A DNA stretch of 64,000 bases from Spirosoma fluviale (GTDB taxonomy: Bacteria; Bacteroidota; Bacteroidia; Cytophagales; Spirosomataceae): positions 310,001 through 374,000 of the forward strand of contig CAMDJW010000001.1 in the NCBI GenBank assembly GCA_945901025.1, written 5' to 3'. The stretch's first letter is position 1. Each line of letters starts with the position of its first letter. The notes under the pieces are model-generated. The model had not been told where the DNA came from. It worked only from the letters and a program-made list of their open reading frames with translations, and ran no database searches. The position numbers and the translations under genes were made by a program. Shown here in pieces: positions 8,438 to 17,419 of this stretch.

Positions 8438-11398
8438 ATGATTTGGAGTAATTCAGAATTAGAAAACTTAACCATTCATTTTGAAGGAAAATTATATTTA
8501 GATCAATCTCAAAATTCAGAGATTGCACGTAAAATATATTCAACGGACGCCTCTGTCTATCAAGTGAAACCTAGTGCTGTAGCTATTCCTGCTAATTATA
8601 AAGACATCAAGCGTCTAATACTTTTTGCCAAAAAACATAAATCTTCCATCATTCCCAGAGGGGCAGGAACATCCTTGGCAGGTCAAGTCGTGGGCAATGG
8701 GATCGTCATGGAGGTCGCTTCTAGTTTGAGCAGAATTTTACTCTTAAACAAAAAAGAAAAATCGGTTTGGGTAGAACCCGGAATTATAAGGGATGACTTA
8801 AATAAACAAATTGAGATGTCCGGGCTGTTTTTTGGCCCAGAAACATCGACAGCAAATCGTGCACTTTTAGGGGGTATGGTGGGGAATAATTCTTGTGGTC
8901 TGCATTCCATCGTTTGGGGGAATGTGAGAGACCATTTATTAGAAACGAGAGCTATTTTATCAGACGGCTCTGAAATACATACTCATCCACTTAGCAATGA
9001 AGAATTTTATAAAAAAACTTCGTTAAATAACTTAGAAGGAAATATATACAAAGAAATACATCGAATACTAAATAATCCAGAGCTTCAAAATCAGATAAAA
9101 AACAGCTTTCCAAAGGCAGAAATAAAAAGAAGGAATAGTGGTTATGCATTGGATGCTTTAATCGAAATGCAACCCTTCAATCCAAAGGGCCAGCCGTTTA
9201 ATTTATCCGCGTTAATTGCCGGATCTGAGGGAACGCTTGCCATCGTTCATTCAATGAAATTAAATTTATTGGATTTACCGGCTGTAGAAGTGGCACTCAT
9301 TTGTATTCATTGCCACTCTCTACAAGAATCTTTACAAGCGAATATTGTAGCCCTCACTCACCTCCCGACGGCTTCTGAATTAGTAGACGACTATATACTT
9401 TCATTTACCGAAAATCATCCCAATTTTCAGAAAGATCGTGATTTTATTGAAGGAAAACCTGCGGCTATCCTAATGGTCGAGTTTAGATCTAGCTCAACGG
9501 AAGACCTAAACAAGCAAGTAGAAGCTTGTATTAAGAGCTTAAAAGATTCTAAAATAGGCTACGCCTACCCTGTGTTAGATAAAAATAATATTGATAAGGG
9601 TTGGGGTATACGAAAAGCCGGTTTAGGCTTAATCAGAAATGCAGTAAGTAAAAAACAGCCAGTCAATTTAATTGAAGATTGTGCAGTTGCACCTCTAGAT
9701 CTTCCTAATTACATAGCAGAAATACAATCCTTATTAGCTAAACACAAGGTAGACGCAGCCTATTATGCACATGCCGGGGCAGGTGAATTACACATCGAAC
9801 CATTTTTAAATATCAACTCACCAGAAGGAAAAAAACTATTCCGAACTATTCTCAGCGAAACGGTTGACATACTAAAAAAATATCAAGGTTCATTAAGTGG
9901 GGAACATGGAGATGGACGATTAAGAGGTGAATTCATAGAGAAAATGATGGGCAAAGAATTGCTCGATCTTTTTAAAGAGATCAAGGATATTTTTGACCCA
10001 TCCCAAATCCTAAATCCGGGTAAAATTGTGAACAGTCCACCCATGGATGAAGAGTTCAGGATTTCAAATTCGGAAGGATATACAATTAAAAGTTTTTTCA
10101 ATTACGGGGATTTTGAAAATCCACTTAGACTAGCCGAAAAATGCTCAGGATCAGGCGATTGTAAAAAAACAGCATTAACGGGAGGAACCATGTGTCCAAG
10201 TTTCATGGCTACTCTAGATGAAAAAGATAGTACTAGGGCTAGGGCTAATATGCTAAGACAAATATTATCAGAGCCAGGCGAAAACCCATTCAGTAATCCT
10301 GAATTAAACGAAATTCTAGATTTGTGTCTTTCTTGTAAAGGTTGCCAAACCGAATGCCCTTCTGGTGTTGATGTAACAAAATTAAAGGCAGAAACACTTC
10401 AGCAAAAATACTTAACAGATGGTATTCCTTGGCGCACAAAGCTCATTGGGCATTTTCCTATTTTACAAAATTTAGCAAGAAAATTCGCACCCTTTTATAA
10501 TTTTTTCATAGAATTTCCCGTGTCTAGCGTGATCATAAAAACCATTTTAGGATTTTCATGGGAAAGAAGTTTACCTAAGGTTTATTTCAATTCTTTGGAA
10601 GATTGGTTCAAAAAATATGCTAAAAAATATCCACAAGATCAATTCAAAAATGGTTCTGTTTATTTATTTGCAGATGAATTTACCAATTACAATGAAGTCG
10701 ACTTAGGTCAAAAAGCAGTGCTTCTACTAAACGAACTGGGATTTGGAGTGAAGATACCCCATGGTGTAATTAGTGGGAGAAGTTATTTGTCGAAGGGAAT
10801 GTTAATCGAAGCGAAAAAAATAGCTGAAAAAAATATTGAGATACTGTCAGAGATAATAAATTCGGATGAACCTTTTATCGGAATTGAACCAAGTGCCATT
10901 TTAACATTTAGAGATGAAATCCCTGATCTTGTAAGACCCGAATTAAGAGACCTAGCAAATAAAATTGCTAAAAATTGCTTGTTGGTAGATGAATTTTTAT
11001 CCCAACAAATCAAACACAAAAAGATTCAGAAGTCGGACTTTTCTCAAGAAGGCAAAAAAATCATATTACATGGACACTGCCACCAAAAGTCCATTGCAGG
11101 GTTGGTCTCTACCAGACATGTATTAAGCTTTCCTGAAAATCAGGAAGTAGAACTGTTGCCAACAGGTTGTTGCGGCATGGCTGGATCTTTTGGGTATGAG
11201 CGAAAGCACTATAAAATATCTCAGCAAATAGCCAATTTAGTATTATTTCCAAGAGTTTTAGCGGCAAAGAACTCGGTCATAATTGCATCCAACGGGACAT
11301 CTTGTCGACATCAATTAAAAGATGGAATCCAAAAAACTGGAAAGCATACCGTTGAAATTATGTACCAAAGTTTAGCACAAAAAACGTATAAATCATGA
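8438..11398 (+). CDS. FAD-linked oxidase fused to Fe-S and CCG domains (GlcD-GlcF/YdiJ type)
   Basis: The protein has 986 residues from the ATG at 8438. It has an N-terminal FAD-binding PCMH domain (PRGAGTSLAGQ, GGMVGNNSCG), then an FAD-oxidase C-terminal domain containing SGEHGDGRLRGEF. Next is an iron-sulfur region with CSGSGDCKK, MCPS and CLSCKGCQTECPSG, and finally a cysteine-rich CCG domain with HGHCHQK and TGCCGMAGSFG. This order matches E. coli YdiJ and fused GlcD/GlcF proteins, which oxidise D-2-hydroxyacids (D-lactate, glycolate, D-2-hydroxyglutarate) and pass electrons to the respiratory chain; the substrate cannot be read from sequence. An in-frame TTG at 8423 is a weaker start. 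The stop overlaps the next gene as ATGA. Confidence 0.9.
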   Translation: MIWSNSELENLTIHFEGKLYLDQSQNSEIARKIYSTDASVYQVKPSAVAIPANYKDIKRLILFAKKHKSSIIPRGAGTSLAGQVVGNGIVMEVASSLSRILLLNKKEKSVWVEPGIIRDDLNKQIEMSGLFFGPETSTANRALLGGMVGNNSCGLHSIVWGNVRDHLLETRAILSDGSEIHTHPLSNEEFYKKTSLNNLEGNIYKEIHRILNNPELQNQIKNSFPKAEIKRRNSGYALDALIEMQPFNPKGQPFNLSALIAGSEGTLAIVHSMKLNLLDLPAVEVALICIHCHSLQESLQANIVALTHLPTASELVDDYILSFTENHPNFQKDRDFIEGKPAAILMVEFRSSSTEDLNKQVEACIKSLKDSKIGYAYPVLDKNNIDKGWGIRKAGLGLIRNAVSKKQPVNLIEDCAVAPLDLPNYIAEIQSLLAKHKVDAAYYAHAGAGELHIEPFLNINSPEGKKLFRTILSETVDILKKYQGSLSGEHGDGRLRGEFIEKMMGKELLDLFKEIKDIFDPSQILNPGKIVNSPPMDEEFRISNSEGYTIKSFFNYGDFENPLRLAEKCSGSGDCKKTALTGGTMCPSFMATLDEKDSTRARANMLRQILSEPGENPFSNPELNEILDLCLSCKGCQTECPSGVDVTKLKAETLQQKYLTDGIPWRTKLIGHFPILQNLARKFAPFYNFFIEFPVSSVIIKTILGFSWERSLPKVYFNSLEDWFKKYAKKYPQDQFKNGSVYLFADEFTNYNEVDLGQKAVLLLNELGFGVKIPHGVISGRSYLSKGMLIEAKKIAEKNIEILSEIINSDEPFIGIEPSAILTFRDEIPDLVRPELRDLANKIAKNCLLVDEFLSQQIKHKKIQKSDFSQEGKKIILHGHCHQKSIAGLVSTRHVLSFPENQEVELLPTGCCGMAGSFGYERKHYKISQQIANLVLFPRVLAAKNSVIIASNGTSCRHQLKDGIQKTGKHTVEIMYQSLAQKTYKS

Positions 11399-11691
11399 TT
11401 CAATATAATGTTTCAATCTTTGTCGAGCACGCAATAAATTCAAAGGTCGTAAATGCCATTCAACAAATTGTAATCCCGCAATTAGTTGACCTAGCGTTTA
11501 TAGACCAAGCATTTACCTATGAAATTTTGTCACATCAAGAACCTGATTCAATAGGTTATTCGATTCAATGCTTAATTCCTGATTTTGAAGCGCAGCATGG
11601 CGAGACCATTGAAAGCTTAATTTCTATTTATTTCCAACGAGAATTCCCTAATCAATTCGTTTATTTTCCAAGCCAACTAAAGAGAATTTAA
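11395..11691 (+). CDS. DUF4286 family protein
   Basis: This 98-residue protein begins MIQYNVSIFVEHAI and has a compact alpha/beta pattern like DUF4286, a small Bacteroidota family of unknown function related in shape to ferredoxin-like dimeric barrels. Its ATG overlaps the stop of the FAD/Fe-S dehydrogenase gene by four bases, so translation is probably coupled and the two form an operon. Its stop overlaps that of ung, which is convergent. No catalytic residues can be named. Confidence 0.75.
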   Translation: MIQYNVSIFVEHAINSKVVNAIQQIVIPQLVDLAFIDQAFTYEILSHQEPDSIGYSIQCLIPDFEAQHGETIESLISIYFQREFPNQFVYFPSQLKRI

Positions 11692-12362
11692 GCCCATAAA
11701 ATGGGTTGATCTAAAAATGAATTTGCTTTAGAAAAAGGTCTTGTTCCGAACCAACCACCCTTATTAGCTGAAAGTGGTGATGGATGAGCACTTTTAATGA
11801 TGTGATGTTTAGTTGGATCTAGATTTTTCCCTAATTTTTGCGCATAATTACCCCATAGCAAAAAGACCACCCCACTCTTTCGATGATTTAATTCATTCAG
11901 AATAAGCTTTGTAAATGAAAGCCAACCGATATTGGCATGACTCCCGGGTAAAGAATCTTCGACGGTTAAAATTGAATTAATCAACAAAACTCCTTGTTGG
12001 GCCCAATGAATTAAATTTCCTGAAGCCAACGAAACACCTAAATCAATTTGTAATTCCTTATTTATATTTTTGAGTGAAGGGGGAAATGAAACACCCTCTG
12101 GAACTGAAAAACAAAGGCCATTGGCTTGATTTATTTGATGGTAAGGATCTTGCCCTAAAATAACAACCCGAGTATCTTGAAATGAGCAAGTACTATAGGC
12201 ATTAAAAATATTTTCGCACGAGGGATATATTTTCTTTTTAGCGTATTCATCCTTTAAAAAAATACTGATTTCATCTAGATGTGTACCCCAACCGGCTTCT
12301 AAAACAATATTTTTCCAGTCCTCCGCTAACCATTCATCTAAATTTAGTCTTAAATTGCTCAT
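11688..12362 (-). CDS. ung: Uracil-DNA glycosylase, family 1
   Basis: The protein has 224 residues and carries the family-1 motifs: the water-activating GQDPYH, the GLCFSVP segment, LLLWGNYAQKLG-like uracil-pocket residues, and HPSPLSANKGGWFG that clamps the DNA. It removes uracil from DNA to start base-excision repair. ATG at 12362 is preferred to the TTG immediately upstream. The start lies only 12 bases from the ATG of the divergent apaG, so its promoter must lie inside or across apaG. Confidence 0.96.
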   Translation of the reverse strand: MSNLRLNLDEWLAEDWKNIVLEAGWGTHLDEISIFLKDEYAKKKIYPSCENIFNAYSTCSFQDTRVVILGQDPYHQINQANGLCFSVPEGVSFPPSLKNINKELQIDLGVSLASGNLIHWAQQGVLLINSILTVEDSLPGSHANIGWLSFTKLILNELNHRKSGVVFLLWGNYAQKLGKNLDPTKHHIIKSAHPSPLSANKGGWFGTRPFSKANSFLDQPILWA

Positions 12363-12374
12363 CAATAATATCGT

Positions 12375-12761
12375 ATGAAAGAATCAAACACAAATAAATA
12401 TATAATCTCTGTAGAAACCACATACATGGCAGATTATGAATTGCAATTGCCCTATAAATACTTTTTTACTTACCAAATTACCATCCAAAACTTATCTGAT
12501 CAAACAGGCCAACTCGTCAGTCGGTATTGGGAAATAAAAGATGGGTCAGGGATAAATGAAGTGGTAAACGGTTTGGGTGTTGTAGGCCAACAACCCATTA
12601 TAGAGCCTGGTGACAGTTTTACCTATACTTCAGGATGTCCTTTGATATCGGCCATTGGCAAAATGGAAGGGTATTATATATTTTTGAATTTGGAAGATAA
12701 TTCTACCTTCAAGGTACAAATTCCCGCTTTTGAACTTATTCCAAACTTTGCTTTAAATTAA
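12375..12761 (+). CDS. apaG: ApaG family protein
   Basis: The 128-residue protein is a single ApaG domain, an immunoglobulin-like beta sandwich. Recognisable stretches are YFFTYQITIQNLS, RYWEIKDGSG, VVGQQPIIEPGDSFTYTSG and MEGYY. ApaG proteins are widespread but their role is unsettled; in enterobacteria apaG sits beside ksgA-apaH, and related domains occur in F-box proteins. It starts 12 bases from the divergent ung start and is followed without a gap by the remnant methyltransferase gene. Confidence 0.93.
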   Translation: MKESNTNKYIISVETTYMADYELQLPYKYFFTYQITIQNLSDQTGQLVSRYWEIKDGSGINEVVNGLGVVGQQPIIEPGDSFTYTSGCPLISAIGKMEGYYIFLNLEDNSTFKVQIPAFELIPNFALN

Positions 12762-13166
12762 ATGAAACGATTTTTATTCAATTTAAAAGCGAAAAATGCC
12801 CATGGATTACATTCCCCATTCGTATATGAATTGTATACCCAAGTCATCAATCCTTGCTTACATCAAACAGGGGAATTAAGCGCTTTGTTAAGTAATGAAT
12901 TGTCGAATTACAAAGGTAAATCACTAGAAAATTTTAAGTTCAACGTGCAAATTATAGATATAAGTCAATTTGACACCAAAAATCTAAATAAGAATTTTGA
13001 GGATGTTTTATTAATTAAAAATATTAGGGAACCAATCAATTTAGCTCGTTGGCGTCAATTAATCGAAAATGAGAAAATTAAAATTTCAATAGAATTGTTT
13101 GAATTGGGGCTTTTATTTTTCAACCCTATCGCCCCTAAACAACATTTTATATTTAAAAAATCTTAG
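12762..13166 (+). CDS. Truncated class I methyltransferase-like protein lacking the SAM-binding core
   Basis: The 134-residue protein starts one base after the apaG stop. Its N-terminus (FNLKAKNAHGLHSPFVYELY) and C-terminus (ISIELFELGLLFFNP then QHFIFKK) look like the two ends of a Bacteroidota class I SAM-dependent methyltransferase family that normally has about 240-260 residues with HSPFVY near the start and IDLFxLGLxFF near the end. The middle, which should hold the glycine-rich SAM-binding strand and the following sheet, is missing. The frame is intact, so it may be an expressed remnant or a repurposed protein. Family recall is from memory and needs a profile search. Confidence 0.65.
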   Translation: MKRFLFNLKAKNAHGLHSPFVYELYTQVINPCLHQTGELSALLSNELSNYKGKSLENFKFNVQIIDISQFDTKNLNKNFEDVLLIKNIREPINLARWRQLIENEKIKISIELFELGLLFFNPIAPKQHFIFKKS

Positions 13167-14620
13167 GCCAAAATAGGTGTAATTACTTTACCCGCTACAT
13201 CGGTTAATCTAAATGATCGACCTTGAAAAGGATACGTTAATTTTTCATGATCTAGACCTAAAATATGTAAAATGGTCGCTTGAAGGTCATGAATATGAGC
13301 CTTTCCTTCCACCCCTGAGTAACCTATTTCATCGGTTGCACCATAAGTAAACCCTTTTTTCACCCCTGCACCTGCCATCCAAATCGTAAACGCATCAGGA
13401 TGATGATCGCGGCCTAAAAAAGGAGCAGGTTTATTATCTCGATTCTCTTGCATGGGTGTACGTCCAAATTCACCACTCCAGACAACTAATGTTTCATCTA
13501 GCAAGCCCCTTTGCTTCAAATCAAATAATAGAGCACTCATTCCTTGATCTGTTTCTTTACACTTAGTCCTAAGACCAATTTCCAAAGCTTCTGAAGCACT
13601 TGAACCATGCGTATCCCAACCCCAATCATATAATTGTATAAATCGAACTCCATTTTCAGCTAATTTTCGCGCTAATAGACAATTATTGGCAAAAGAAGGA
13701 GTACCGATGGTTGTACCATATAAATTGTGAATATATTCTGGCTCATCACGAATATCCATAACCTCAGGAACGGAAGCTTGCATTTTAAAAGCCATCTCAT
13801 ATTGAGAAATTCGGGTTAATATCTCAGGGTCCTGATATTCTTCGTATTCTCTTTGATTAATTTCATTGATGGCGTCAATAGTGCTACGCCTATTTTCACG
13901 AGAAACTTGGCTTGGGTTTTCAACATACAAAACCGGCTCACCTGTAGACCTACAATGTACTCCTTGGTATATAGAAGGCAGAAAACCACTCCCCCAAATA
14001 CTCTTCCCCCCTTCTGGATATTTATTTCCAGAGGTAAGTACAATGAAACCGGGTAAATTTGCATTTTCTGAACCTAGGCCATAAACAGCCCAAGCACCCA
14101 TTCCAGGCCTACCTAAACGTGCACTTCCGGTTTGCATAAATAGCTGAGCAGGTGCGTGATTAAATTGATCAGTATGCATCGCCTTTAAAAAGCAAACCTC
14201 ATCAACCACATTTTGGAAATAGGGCAAATAATCAGATACCCAGGCACCCGATTGACCAAATTGATTGAATTTACCTTGTGGTCCCAGCATTTTAGGAACA
14301 CCCCGAATAAAGGCAAAGGTTTTACCTTTCAGTAATTCCTCAGGACAGTCCTTGCCATGCCATTTAACTAATTCAGGCTTATAATCGAAGAGTTCTAATT
14401 GAGAAGGAGAACCAGCTTTATGAATATAAATAACACGTTTTGCCTTTGGTAGAATATGCGCCAATTTAGCCAAAGATTCTTCTTGGCCTAAAGGCGTATT
14501 CTCACAAGATCCCAGCATAGAACCTAAAGCCATCATACCCATACCCGTAGAACATTGACGTAGAAAATGCCTACGCGTTAAATAACTCAATGCTCGATTT
14601 TCTAACTCCTGACTCATCAT
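13163..14620 (-). CDS. DUF1501 domain protein with twin-arginine signal
   Basis: The 485-residue protein begins with a twin-arginine signal (TRRHFLRQ at residues 15-22 followed by a glycine/methionine-rich hydrophobic stretch) and then a cysteine in GSCENT. The rest is DUF1501, a sulfatase/alkaline-phosphatase-like fold; typical stretches are KAGSPSQLELFDYKP, RFIQLYDWGWDTHG, WSGEFGRTP and GRDHHPDAFTIW. These proteins are abundant in Planctomycetes and almost always paired with a PSCyt1/DUF1549/DUF1553 protein, which lies immediately upstream here with no gap. Export is probably by Tat (tatA is at 5.2 kb). The biochemical function is not established. Confidence 0.88.
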   Translation of the reverse strand: MMSQELENRALSYLTRRHFLRQCSTGMGMMALGSMLGSCENTPLGQEESLAKLAHILPKAKRVIYIHKAGSPSQLELFDYKPELVKWHGKDCPEELLKGKTFAFIRGVPKMLGPQGKFNQFGQSGAWVSDYLPYFQNVVDEVCFLKAMHTDQFNHAPAQLFMQTGSARLGRPGMGAWAVYGLGSENANLPGFIVLTSGNKYPEGGKSIWGSGFLPSIYQGVHCRSTGEPVLYVENPSQVSRENRRSTIDAINEINQREYEEYQDPEILTRISQYEMAFKMQASVPEVMDIRDEPEYIHNLYGTTIGTPSFANNCLLARKLAENGVRFIQLYDWGWDTHGSSASEALEIGLRTKCKETDQGMSALLFDLKQRGLLDETLVVWSGEFGRTPMQENRDNKPAPFLGRDHHPDAFTIWMAGAGVKKGFTYGATDEIGYSGVEGKAHIHDLQATILHILGLDHEKLTYPFQGRSFRLTDVAGKVITPILA

Positions 14621-17317
14621 TTACATTTTAGTCACAAATTCATCTAAATTTAACATAGCACTTGCCGCCCACTCATAGCCCTGGATTTTATTGACTGTTT
14701 TCACCGACTGTCCCTGGTTAAATAGATTTACTAAAGTAGCTAAATCTTTGGTTCTAATCGGATGAACAAACATTTTCTTATACATCGCAGCAATTTTTTC
14801 TTCAGGTTTGTTAGTTTTCATCTTAACCATATCTAACGCAATTTTATGTGCCACTTCCACAAAAACTGGGTCATTAAGCAACACAAGTGCTTGCAAAGGA
14901 GTATTTGTTCGCACTCTTCTCACTAAACAAACTTCTCGTGAAGGGGAGTCAAAAGTAAATTGGGATGGATAAGGGCCCGTGCGTCTTGTAAATATGTAAA
15001 TAGCCCTCCTGTACTGTTCATTTCCATCACTTTGCTTCCATTTTAAATTACTGTTCACCGCTTGCCATACACCCTCAGGTTGGAATGGCATAACAGGTTT
15101 ACCAAACATTTTTGGATTTAATAACCCAGCAACAGACAAAGCTTGATCCCTTACTTGTTCCGCAGATAGTCTAAACCGAGGTCCATGAGATAAATATTTA
15201 TTGTATGGATCTATCGCTATTAAAGATTTACTCGCTTTTGAATCTTGTTGGTAAGTGGAAGAACAAACGATTTCTTTGATTAAAGCTTTGGGCTTCATAT
15301 CATATTTGAAAATAAACTGGTAGGCTAAATAATCCAATAATTTCTGATGAGAAGGTTTAGCCCCTTGCGAACCAAAATCTTCTAATGTTTCAACAATACC
15401 CATTCCAAATAATTGTTCCCAAAAACGATTAGCTACATTTCTAGCAAATAAAGGATTCGCAGGATCAACTACCCAATTAGCCAACCCAAGCCGATTTCGA
15501 GGCCATTCAGATTTAAATTTATGCATAAATGCAGGCACATCGGGTTGAACAGAATCACCATGAACAAGCCAATTACCCCGTTTAAATACGTAGGTGTTCC
15601 GACTATAATCCTTAGGCATCTCCAGGTAGATTGGGAAATTATCTGTTTTAGCTGTAACTAGGGAAAGAAATCCATCAAAATCATTTTTACTTAAATTCAA
15701 TTCTGGATGCAAGGCAAACCAAACTATTTTAAAGACATCATCTGCCTTTCCTGCCAACTTCCCATTAAAAGCTTCCAAGTAATAATCTTGCCTGCCTGTT
15801 GACACAGGCCACTTCAACGTCAATAATTTACCTTTTGATGTCGTATCTAATTTAACCTTCAAAACAACTTTTCCATTAATACTTCCCGACCTGATTTGCA
15901 ATACTCCACCAGGCATTTTGGAAGAATACTGCACCAGTAATTGCTTAACACCATCTGTCTTTAATTTTGGTAGTCGACAACTCCCTGTGTGTCTTAAGCC
16001 TATTTGTGTTCCACCCAATAAGGCTCCCTCGGTAAAATTATCAGCATAGTGGGCATGAAATCTAGGTTCTAAAAACTTAATAAATCGATTTAAATACATT
16101 TTTTGCGCTGAAGGCAATGAAGATATTTTAGCCTGAAATTCAGCTAATTTTGAAAGATCAGTTGAGTTAAACTGACGAATATTAGGTGCTTCATCCCCAG
16201 TATCTTCATCCCTAGTGTTATTTAGAAAAGCCATGAACTTATAATATTCATCATGTCTAATAGGGTCATATGGATGACTATGACATTGAACGCAAGAAAA
16301 TGAAGTGCCGTGCAAAGCATCCCAAGTTGTATTCACTCGGTCTATAACAGCGGCCACTCTAAACTCTTCATCTACCGTACCTGTTTCATCATTATTCATC
16401 GTGTTGCGATGAAATCCGGTTGCAATGTAATCGTCGTCTTTTGGGTTTTCCAACAAATCTCCGGCTAATTGTTTTTTAACAAATTCGCGAAAAGAAAGAT
16501 TTTTATTAAAAGAAGAAATAACCCAATCTCGATATGGCCAGATGGTTCTACCGTTATCTTTTTGGTATCCTCGACTATCTGAATAGCGAGCAAGATCTAA
16601 CCAAACGGATGCCCATTTCTCACCAAATGATGGCAAATTCATTAATTTATCAACAAATTTTGCATAATCTTCATCTGAATGAATCATGCTAAATTCATTA
16701 ACCATAGATTCCGTGGGTGGCAAACCTGTTAAGTCAAGGGATAATCGGCGTACTAGAATCTCCTTTTCAGCTTGTTTTGAATGAGCTAACCCTTGATTAT
16801 TTAACTCTTCCAAAACAAAATTGTCGACCGGGTTTTTAACAAAACTTTCAGTCCAAAACTTTAATTTTGATAGCAATCCTTCGCTGGAAGGAATGGATGG
16901 TTTTTTGACAGGTAAATAAGCCCAATGATCCTCCCACTTAGCACCTTCTTTCACCCATTGAGTCAATATATTGATTTCTTTAGAAGTTAATGGATCCTTT
17001 TTATAGGGCATTTTCTCTTCTGGATCTTTAGCATGCAAGCGGCTGATAAAATCGCTCTTTTCAGGATGAAAAGGAACAATACTAGGTTTGCCAGATGCTG
17101 TAACAGCATAAGCTTCCTCTTGAAATAACAAACTAAACTTACCTTGCTTTTTTACTCCCCCATGACAACTGATACAATGCTTGTTCAAGATGGGTTTAAC
17201 ATCCTGGGCATAGGAGATTATAACATTTGAAGAAGATGAATTATAGGTGAAAACCAATATACCACTGATAATCAGCGATAAAGTTAACAACCAATACATA
17301 TTTCCTTTACTCATCAT
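14621..17317 (-). CDS. PSCyt1-DUF1549-DUF1553 cytochrome-like protein
   Basis: The 898-residue protein has an N-terminal membrane anchor or signal ([17 protein letters not shown]), then a planctomycete-type cytochrome c domain with CISCH at residues 48-52 and a probable methionine ligand in EEKMPYKK. It continues with DUF1549 ([15 protein letters not shown]; a second haem-like motif [11 protein letters not shown]) and DUF1553 in the C-terminal third ([29 protein letters not shown]). It is the usual partner of DUF1501 proteins and the two genes abut, so they are one operon. Suggested roles in the literature are carbohydrate or sulfated-polymer use, but none is proved. Two adjacent ATGs are possible starts. 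Confidence 0.88.
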   Translation of the reverse strand: MMSKGNMYWLLTLSLIISGILVFTYNSSSSNVIISYAQDVKPILNKHCISCHGGVKKQGKFSLLFQEEAYAVTASGKPSIVPFHPEKSDFISRLHAKDPEEKMPYKKDPLTSKEINILTQWVKEGAKWEDHWAYLPVKKPSIPSSEGLLSKLKFWTESFVKNPVDNFVLEELNNQGLAHSKQAEKEILVRRLSLDLTGLPPTESMVNEFSMIHSDEDYAKFVDKLMNLPSFGEKWASVWLDLARYSDSRGYQKDNGRTIWPYRDWVISSFNKNLSFREFVKKQLAGDLLENPKDDDYIATGFHRNTMNNDETGTVDEEFRVAAVIDRVNTTWDALHGTSFSCVQCHSHPYDPIRHDEYYKFMAFLNNTRDEDTGDEAPNIRQFNSTDLSKLAEFQAKISSLPSAQKMYLNRFIKFLEPRFHAHYADNFTEGALLGGTQIGLRHTGSCRLPKLKTDGVKQLLVQYSSKMPGGVLQIRSGSINGKVVLKVKLDTTSKGKLLTLKWPVSTGRQDYYLEAFNGKLAGKADDVFKIVWFALHPELNLSKNDFDGFLSLVTAKTDNFPIYLEMPKDYSRNTYVFKRGNWLVHGDSVQPDVPAFMHKFKSEWPRNRLGLANWVVDPANPLFARNVANRFWEQLFGMGIVETLEDFGSQGAKPSHQKLLDYLAYQFIFKYDMKPKALIKEIVCSSTYQQDSKASKSLIAIDPYNKYLSHGPRFRLSAEQVRDQALSVAGLLNPKMFGKPVMPFQPEGVWQAVNSNLKWKQSDGNEQYRRAIYIFTRRTGPYPSQFTFDSPSREVCLVRRVRTNTPLQALVLLNDPVFVEVAHKIALDMVKMKTNKPEEKIAAMYKKMFVHPIRTKDLATLVNLFNQGQSVKTVNKIQGYEWAASAMLNLDEFVTKM

Positions 17318-17345
17318 ATAAGCTAGTCTATAAAGCTTTAATCTT

Positions 17346-17353
17346 CAAATTTA
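17346..17353 (-). promoter_or_regulatory. -7 promoter element of the PSCyt1-DUF1501 operon
   Basis: The minus strand reads TAAATTTG, an exact TAnnTTTG match, 28 bases before the ATG and just past the terminator of the upstream helicase gene. Confidence 0.5.
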
Positions 17354-17370
17354 TACTAAGTTTTTGGTAT

Positions 17371-17403
17371 AAAAAAAGGGTGACGATTCCGCCACCCTTT
17401 TAA
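17371..17403 (-). terminator. Terminator of the DEAD-box helicase gene
   Basis: On the plus strand an A-run plus GGGTG pairs with CACCC plus a T-run across a short GC-containing loop. On the minus strand the T-run follows the stem, 17 bases after the helicase stop. Confidence 0.8.
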
Positions 17404-17419
17404 ATTAAAATTAATGAGC

